NCBI RefSeq assembly: GCF_001514495.1
Contig: NZ_BCNM01000003.1
Coordinates: 124,001-188,000, forward strand
Length of the DNA stretch: 64,000 nucleotides
DNA from: Paenibacillus pabuli NBRC 13638
GTDB taxonomy: Bacteria; Bacillota; Bacilli; Paenibacillales; Paenibacillaceae
Reading direction: 5' to 3'
In this document: piece after piece, positions 60,373-64,000 of the stretch
Position numbering within the stretch: position 1 is the first letter of the stretch
Layout: each line of letters opens with the position of its first letter
Program-made: the position numbers and the translations under genes
Notes under the pieces: generated by a model
What the model was told of the DNA's origin: nothing
Databases searched by the model: none
Seen by the model: only the letters and a program-made list of their open reading frames with translations

Positions 60373-61206
60373 CTACCCTTTGGTGCCCGTAAGCACCACC
60401 CCCTCGACGATATAACGTTGTGCAAACAGATACAGCAGACCGATAGGTACAATACTGATAAATGCACCCGCAGCGAGCGCGGGCAAATCCTGGCTCGTCT
60501 GACCAATCAACAGCTGCAGGCCTACGCTCAGCGTGAACATCTCTGCGTTTTTGATATACAGGAACGGCCCCAGAAAATCGAGCCAGGAGTTCACAAAGGC
60601 AAAAATAATGGTCGTCATAATAATCGGTTTGGACAGCGGCATAATGACTCGTGCATATACCGTCCAGCGATTGCCGCCATCGAGATATGTAGCCTCGTCC
60701 AGTTCCTGGGGAATGGTCATGAAAAACTGTCGGAACAGGAAGATATAATAGGCGCCTCCGAGCCAGGCTGGCACAATGAGCGGCAGCCAGGTGTCAATCC
60801 AGTTCAGCTTGGAAAAAAGGACATACGAGGGAATCATCATAATGGATGGAGGAATCATTAAAGTAACAAGCACAACCGGGAACAGAATATTCCGATACTT
60901 GGTTGTAAAACGGGAGAAACCGTAAGCAACAAGTGAACTGGACACCACCGCTCCCGCTGCAACAAAAAAGGAAATGATAAATGAGTTCTGAATCCACTGC
61001 CACATCATCGGCTGCACAGCGAACAATCGTTCAAAGGCTTCCAGACTGAATGTGTCCGGCAGGATGGTTGGCGGTACCTTGTAGGTTTCCGCTTTGGTTT
61101 TCAGCATGGTCGAGAGCATCCATACCAGAGGCCCTGCGAACAGCATTAATGCTGCGATCAGCAATGTATATTGGGACGCTTTTACCGCTATTTTTCGGCT
61201 GTTCAT
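60373..61206 (-). CDS. Sugar ABC transporter permease, MalG type
   Basis: 277 residues with six helices and the docking motif EATYLDGGNRWTVYARVIMP, preceded by LFRQFFMTIPQELDEA. Carbohydrate-uptake CUT1 family. Forms the channel with the MalF-type permease 12 bp upstream. No ATPase gene is in the operon; a shared MsmX-type ATPase elsewhere is usual. Confidence 0.92.
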   Translation of the reverse strand: MNSRKIAVKASQYTLLIAALMLFAGPLVWMLSTMLKTKAETYKVPPTILPDTFSLEAFERLFAVQPMMWQWIQNSFIISFFVAAGAVVSSSLVAYGFSRFTTKYRNILFPVVLVTLMIPPSIMMIPSYVLFSKLNWIDTWLPLIVPAWLGGAYYIFLFRQFFMTIPQELDEATYLDGGNRWTVYARVIMPLSKPIIMTTIIFAFVNSWLDFLGPFLYIKNAEMFTLSVGLQLLIGQTSQDLPALAAGAFISIVPIGLLYLFAQRYIVEGVVLTGTKG

Positions 61207-61218
61207 GTAACTCTCCTC

Positions 61219-62109
61219 CTATCGTTCTCCCTCGTAATACACAAAGCGGTTCGATACTTTCATCAGGATCAGGGTGACAAGCGAGATCACGGCGAACAGG
61301 AAAATCGACTGCGTCATCGCCATGCTGAATTTCAGATCGGTAAAGGCCGACTTGTAAATATTGTAGACAAACGTATAAGCAGAGTAGTTCGGCCCCCCCT
61401 TAGAGAGCAGCAGTGCTTCCGTAAACATCTGAAAGTTATACATCGTCTGAATAATGATGACAAACAGGATGGAAGGACTGATCATCGGCAGCGTAATTTG
61501 GAAAAATCGGCGAATCCCGCTTGCACCGTCAATTGCAGCAGCTTCATACAAATGTCTGGGTACATTTTTCAGTGCAGCCAGGAAGATCAGTACCCCGCTG
61601 CCCGAGATCCAGACCTGAAGCATGATGATGACAGGCTTGATCGTATGCTCCCCGCCAATCCAGTCCACTTTACCTATGCCCAGCGCGCCAAGTCCGGCGT
61701 TCAGGATGCCGAATTCGGAGTTGAACACCAGCCGCCAGATAATGACCGTTGCAACAATGGGCACCAGGGTCGGTAAGTAGAAGAAGGTGCGGAACAAGGC
61801 AATACCTTTGACGTTAAAATTAAGCAGCATCGCCAGACACAGCATACCCGCCGTAACAATTGGAACACCGAATACAACGAAAAACATCGTGTTCATCAAA
61901 CTTTTCAAAAAGATGGGATCGTCCATCATGTGTGTAAAATTATCAATGCCGACAAAGTTGAAGTTGGTTGCTCCCGGCAGTCTCGCATCCGTAAAGGCGT
62001 AGAAGACCGAGGTCCCGAAAGGAAACAGGAAAAAGGTGATAAATCCGATAATCCAAGGCAAAATGAAGAGAAAAAACAGCAGTGTGTCATATTTTCTCAA
62101 TCTGTTCAT
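61219..62109 (-). CDS. Sugar ABC transporter permease, MalF type
   Basis: 296 residues, six helices (LFFLFILPWIIGFITFFLFP at the N-terminus), docking motif YEAAAIDGASGIRRFFQITL. CUT1 carbohydrate-uptake family. Sits 11 bp after the oxidoreductase gene and 12 bp before the second permease, so all are co-transcribed. Confidence 0.92.
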   Translation of the reverse strand: MNRLRKYDTLLFFLFILPWIIGFITFFLFPFGTSVFYAFTDARLPGATNFNFVGIDNFTHMMDDPIFLKSLMNTMFFVVFGVPIVTAGMLCLAMLLNFNVKGIALFRTFFYLPTLVPIVATVIIWRLVFNSEFGILNAGLGALGIGKVDWIGGEHTIKPVIIMLQVWISGSGVLIFLAALKNVPRHLYEAAAIDGASGIRRFFQITLPMISPSILFVIIIQTMYNFQMFTEALLLSKGGPNYSAYTFVYNIYKSAFTDLKFSMAMTQSIFLFAVISLVTLILMKVSNRFVYYEGER

Positions 62110-62120
62110 GATGACACCCC

Positions 62121-63221
62121 TCAGCCTGAAATTTCTTCTAAATAGACATACCGTTCTTCCACAATGGATTTCTCTGCCGCCAGGGCAATGAGCAACGCGT
62201 TACGACCGACCTGCGCACTTGCAAAAGGCTGTCTGCCTTCCTGTATACATTTCAGAAAATCAATACGCTGGGTCTGTCCACCCGTGTGTCCACCCATAAT
62301 GGAATCCGACGACACATCAATGTCCAGGTGGTCTTTTGTCCAGTCCTGCCCGCCAACAATATCAATCGTCTTGTCATTACGGGCCACCATCTGACCGCCG
62401 TTCTCTCCGATCAGGCCGATCTCAAGCCCTTCTCCCATCAGATTGCGCGGCTTCAAATACATGCACAGGCCCAGATTGGCTTTGCTGCCGTTATCATAAT
62501 CAATGGTGATAAATGCATGATCAACGATGGAGGTGTCCGAAATTTCTTTCGTCGGATAGTGACTGTATGAATTCTGAATCCGATTGGGCTCTCCTTGCTT
62601 CATGACATGCTGCCCTCCAGAGGCAAACACACGGACAGGCTTCGCCTGGATCATCCAGTTGAAAATGTCGAAGTGATGACAATCCTTTTCTACAATCGCT
62701 CCCCCAGACTTGGTCTTGTCATAGAACCAATCTGCAGGTGGGAACGGGTCACGGAATTCCTTGCACCACATCAATTTCACGTCGCCAAGACGTCCGTTCT
62801 CCAATTCCTTCTCCATTCGGCGATACAGATTCGAATACCGATAAACCAATCCGATCTGCAATACCCGTCCAGAGGCTTCCGCAGCTTCTATAATGGCGTC
62901 GCAGTCCTCAATGGTATGGGCGACCGGTTTCTCCAGAAATACATGCTTGCCAGCTTCCAGAAAAGCGACCGCCACTTCACGATGCAAATAGTTCGGTACA
63001 CTGATGACCACCGCATCCAAATCTTCCTTGGCAAGCAGCTCACGATAATCGCTAACTATGGCGGGGTTACTGTTCTTGAGTTCAGCCAGCGTACGGGCCA
63101 CATTGGCTTCATTCATATCACAGATATAACGAACCTCACTATCCTCGAGCAAATCAAAACCAATGCAATGATGTGACCCCATGTCTCCTACACCAATAAA
63201 AGCCATTTTTATCTTCCCCAT
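62121..63221 (-). CDS. Gfo/Idh/MocA family oxidoreductase
   Basis: 366 residues from ATG 63221 (GGAGAG seven bases upstream). The frame is open to 63263, but that extension overlaps an operator. Rossmann fold MAFIGVGDMGSHHCIGFDLL, motif HVFLEKPVAHTIEDCDAIIE and catalytic-type region GGAIVEKDCHHFDIFNWMI. NAD(P)-dependent oxidation or reduction of a sugar taken up by the linked transporter. First gene of the LacI-controlled operon. Confidence 0.9.
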   Translation of the reverse strand: MGKIKMAFIGVGDMGSHHCIGFDLLEDSEVRYICDMNEANVARTLAELKNSNPAIVSDYRELLAKEDLDAVVISVPNYLHREVAVAFLEAGKHVFLEKPVAHTIEDCDAIIEAAEASGRVLQIGLVYRYSNLYRRMEKELENGRLGDVKLMWCKEFRDPFPPADWFYDKTKSGGAIVEKDCHHFDIFNWMIQAKPVRVFASGGQHVMKQGEPNRIQNSYSHYPTKEISDTSIVDHAFITIDYDNGSKANLGLCMYLKPRNLMGEGLEIGLIGENGGQMVARNDKTIDIVGGQDWTKDHLDIDVSSDSIMGGHTGGQTQRIDFLKCIQEGRQPFASAQVGRNALLIALAAEKSIVEERYVYLEEISG

Positions 63222-63245
63222 GCTTACACTCTCCGTTGCTTGTAA

Positions 63246-63258
63246 ATTTGCGGCAAAT
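63246..63258. promoter_or_regulatory. LacI-type operator 2
   Basis: ATTTGCGGCAAAT, 25 bp upstream of the oxidoreductase start, in position to block the operon. Confidence 0.75.
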
Positions 63259-63366
63259 GCCATGAAGCCAATTCGATGTCAAGAAATCTAACAGGACTAT
63301 GACCATGTAACGATAGTAAAATAGTTTTAATTCCTTGTCAATTAATTTTGGCTAAATTTTTAATTA

Positions 63367-63379
63367 TTTTGCGGCAACA
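63367..63379. promoter_or_regulatory. LacI-type operator 3 (imperfect)
   Basis: TTTTGCGGCAACA; left half perfect, right half with one change in the GCAAA arm. Confidence 0.5.
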
Positions 63380-63434
63380 GTTTTGCGATGTATTTTATAT
63401 ACTACTAAACAGTATAACTCTTTATTCATCATAA

Positions 63435-63448
63435 ATTAAGCGTTTACA
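63435..63448. promoter_or_regulatory. cre-like CcpA site
   Basis: ATTAAGCGTTTACA matches 12 of 14 consensus positions, in the divergent promoter region between the sugar operon and the secreted protein gene. Confidence 0.45.
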
Positions 63449-63489
63449 TTTTTGTTATATTATCATATACTTTAATTTGAATTCATTTT

Positions 63490-63502
63490 GTTTGCGGCAA
63501 AT
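63490..63502. promoter_or_regulatory. LacI-type operator 4
   Basis: GTTTGCGGCAAAT, central TTTGCGGCAAA perfect, in the divergent intergenic region. Confidence 0.7.
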
Positions 63503-63665
63503 ATTATATTTAAGTTATGAATACTAATGTTCAAATTTCAATGAAACGCGCTTATTTTCAATAGAAAACATAATAAATTCTGGAAAAAAATCTGTTGAAT
63601 CTCCTGTATCCATCCCCTATAATGCAATTTAGACACGGAATCCAAGAACTAAAAACACATTTTAT

Positions 63666-63678
63666 ATTTGCCGCAAAC
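63666..63678. promoter_or_regulatory. LacI-type operator 5
   Basis: ATTTGCCGCAAAC, in the opposite orientation (central C), 188 bp upstream of the secreted protein start; links that gene to the same repressor. Confidence 0.7.
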
Positions 63679-63865
63679 CAAAATCCTATCTTTTCAGTTG
63701 TTCATTCCCCGTTTACTACCATGACTCTTACATAAAACGTCATCATTCCGCCGCTAATTGCGGATTCGAAAGGAGTTGAACTCTCCTAACTCTCTCCCCC
63801 ATAAAGACATGCGGGGTGGGCAGAACAAGTTAATCAATCCAAATCCATTATTCAGGAGGTATACC

Positions 63866-64000
63866 ATGACAAGATTATTTGAACAAAGCAAGCGGAGCCT
63901 TGGACTGTTCTTGGCTTTTGCCCTCATGATTACCCTGCTATTGCCTGCGGGAGCCTTACCCAAAGCCTCTGCTGCAACCATCACCATTGATGGCAATGTT
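63866..64000 (+). CDS. Secreted protein, 5' end only (runs off the right edge)
   Basis: 45 codons visible: MTRLFEQSKRSLGLFLAFAL, hydrophobic core, and a likely signal-peptide cleavage after KASAA, followed by TITIDGNV. AGGAGG lies 6 bases before the ATG. The operator copies upstream suggest it belongs to the same sugar regulon, so a secreted glycosidase or binding protein is expected. The start of the mature part (ITIDGN) is common in carbohydrate-binding domains, but the family cannot be told. Confidence 0.75.
   Translation, partial: MTRLFEQSKRSLGLFLAFALMITLLLPAGALPKASAATITIDGNV

Overview
The window reads as a chromosomal segment of a Paenibacillus-type Firmicute: strong AGGAGG-like ribosome binding sites, several TTG and GTG starts, many CcpA (cre)-like sites, LplB/MalF/MalG-type sugar transporters, AraC and LacI regulators, and secreted plant-polymer enzymes (a GH6 cellulase with fibronectin and CBM3 domains, a rhamnogalacturonan lyase, a GH4 glycosidase). 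The genus call is an inference from gene content and style; no rRNA or species marker is present.

Layout. 1-1000: left-edge sugar permease and a 4-oxalocrotonate tautomerase, both on the minus strand. 1130-6335: an accessory island with four CRISPR remnants of type I-C repeat, three followed by the same ~200-bp leader. They alternate with small or broken genes: an unknown protein, a TPR protein coupled to a 37-codon exported peptide, an HTH regulator tail, and an orphan toxin C-terminus with a presumed immunity gene. 6445-9450: TetR (YhgD-like) and YhgE/Pip. 9488-11600: small membrane and lipoprotein genes and a frameshifted bacteriocin-like gene. 11806-12314: the intact-looking CRISPR array (5 identical repeats, 4 spacers) and its leader. 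No cas gene is visible anywhere in the window.

12338-15604: amino-acid ABC transporter and a lipoprotein. 15720-18415: GH4 glycosidase and AraC regulator. 18595-26684: histidine phosphatase, PL11 lyase, an NtdR/NtdB-like pair around a perfect 16-bp palindrome, and the GH6 cellulase. 27333-34074: two-component system, membrane-anchored propeller protein and a MacB/YknXYZ-like export system. 34280-37756: lone sigma factor and a large multidomain secreted protein. 37870-41290: decayed zone (group II intron relic, SDR and SMP-30 pseudogenes) around two intact oxidoreductases.

41488-46919: phosphonate-type ABC transporter and a divergent 5'-nucleotidase family gene. 47139-49816: ABC-2 exporter. 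50214-53948: sugar catabolic operon with a divergent AraC regulator. 54039-57375: a phosphotransferase interrupted by one stop codon, an AT-rich secreted protein and small membrane protein, and an MFS tail. 57663-64000: LacI-controlled sugar ABC operon and the start of a divergent secreted protein, with five copies of a TTTGCSGCAAA operator.
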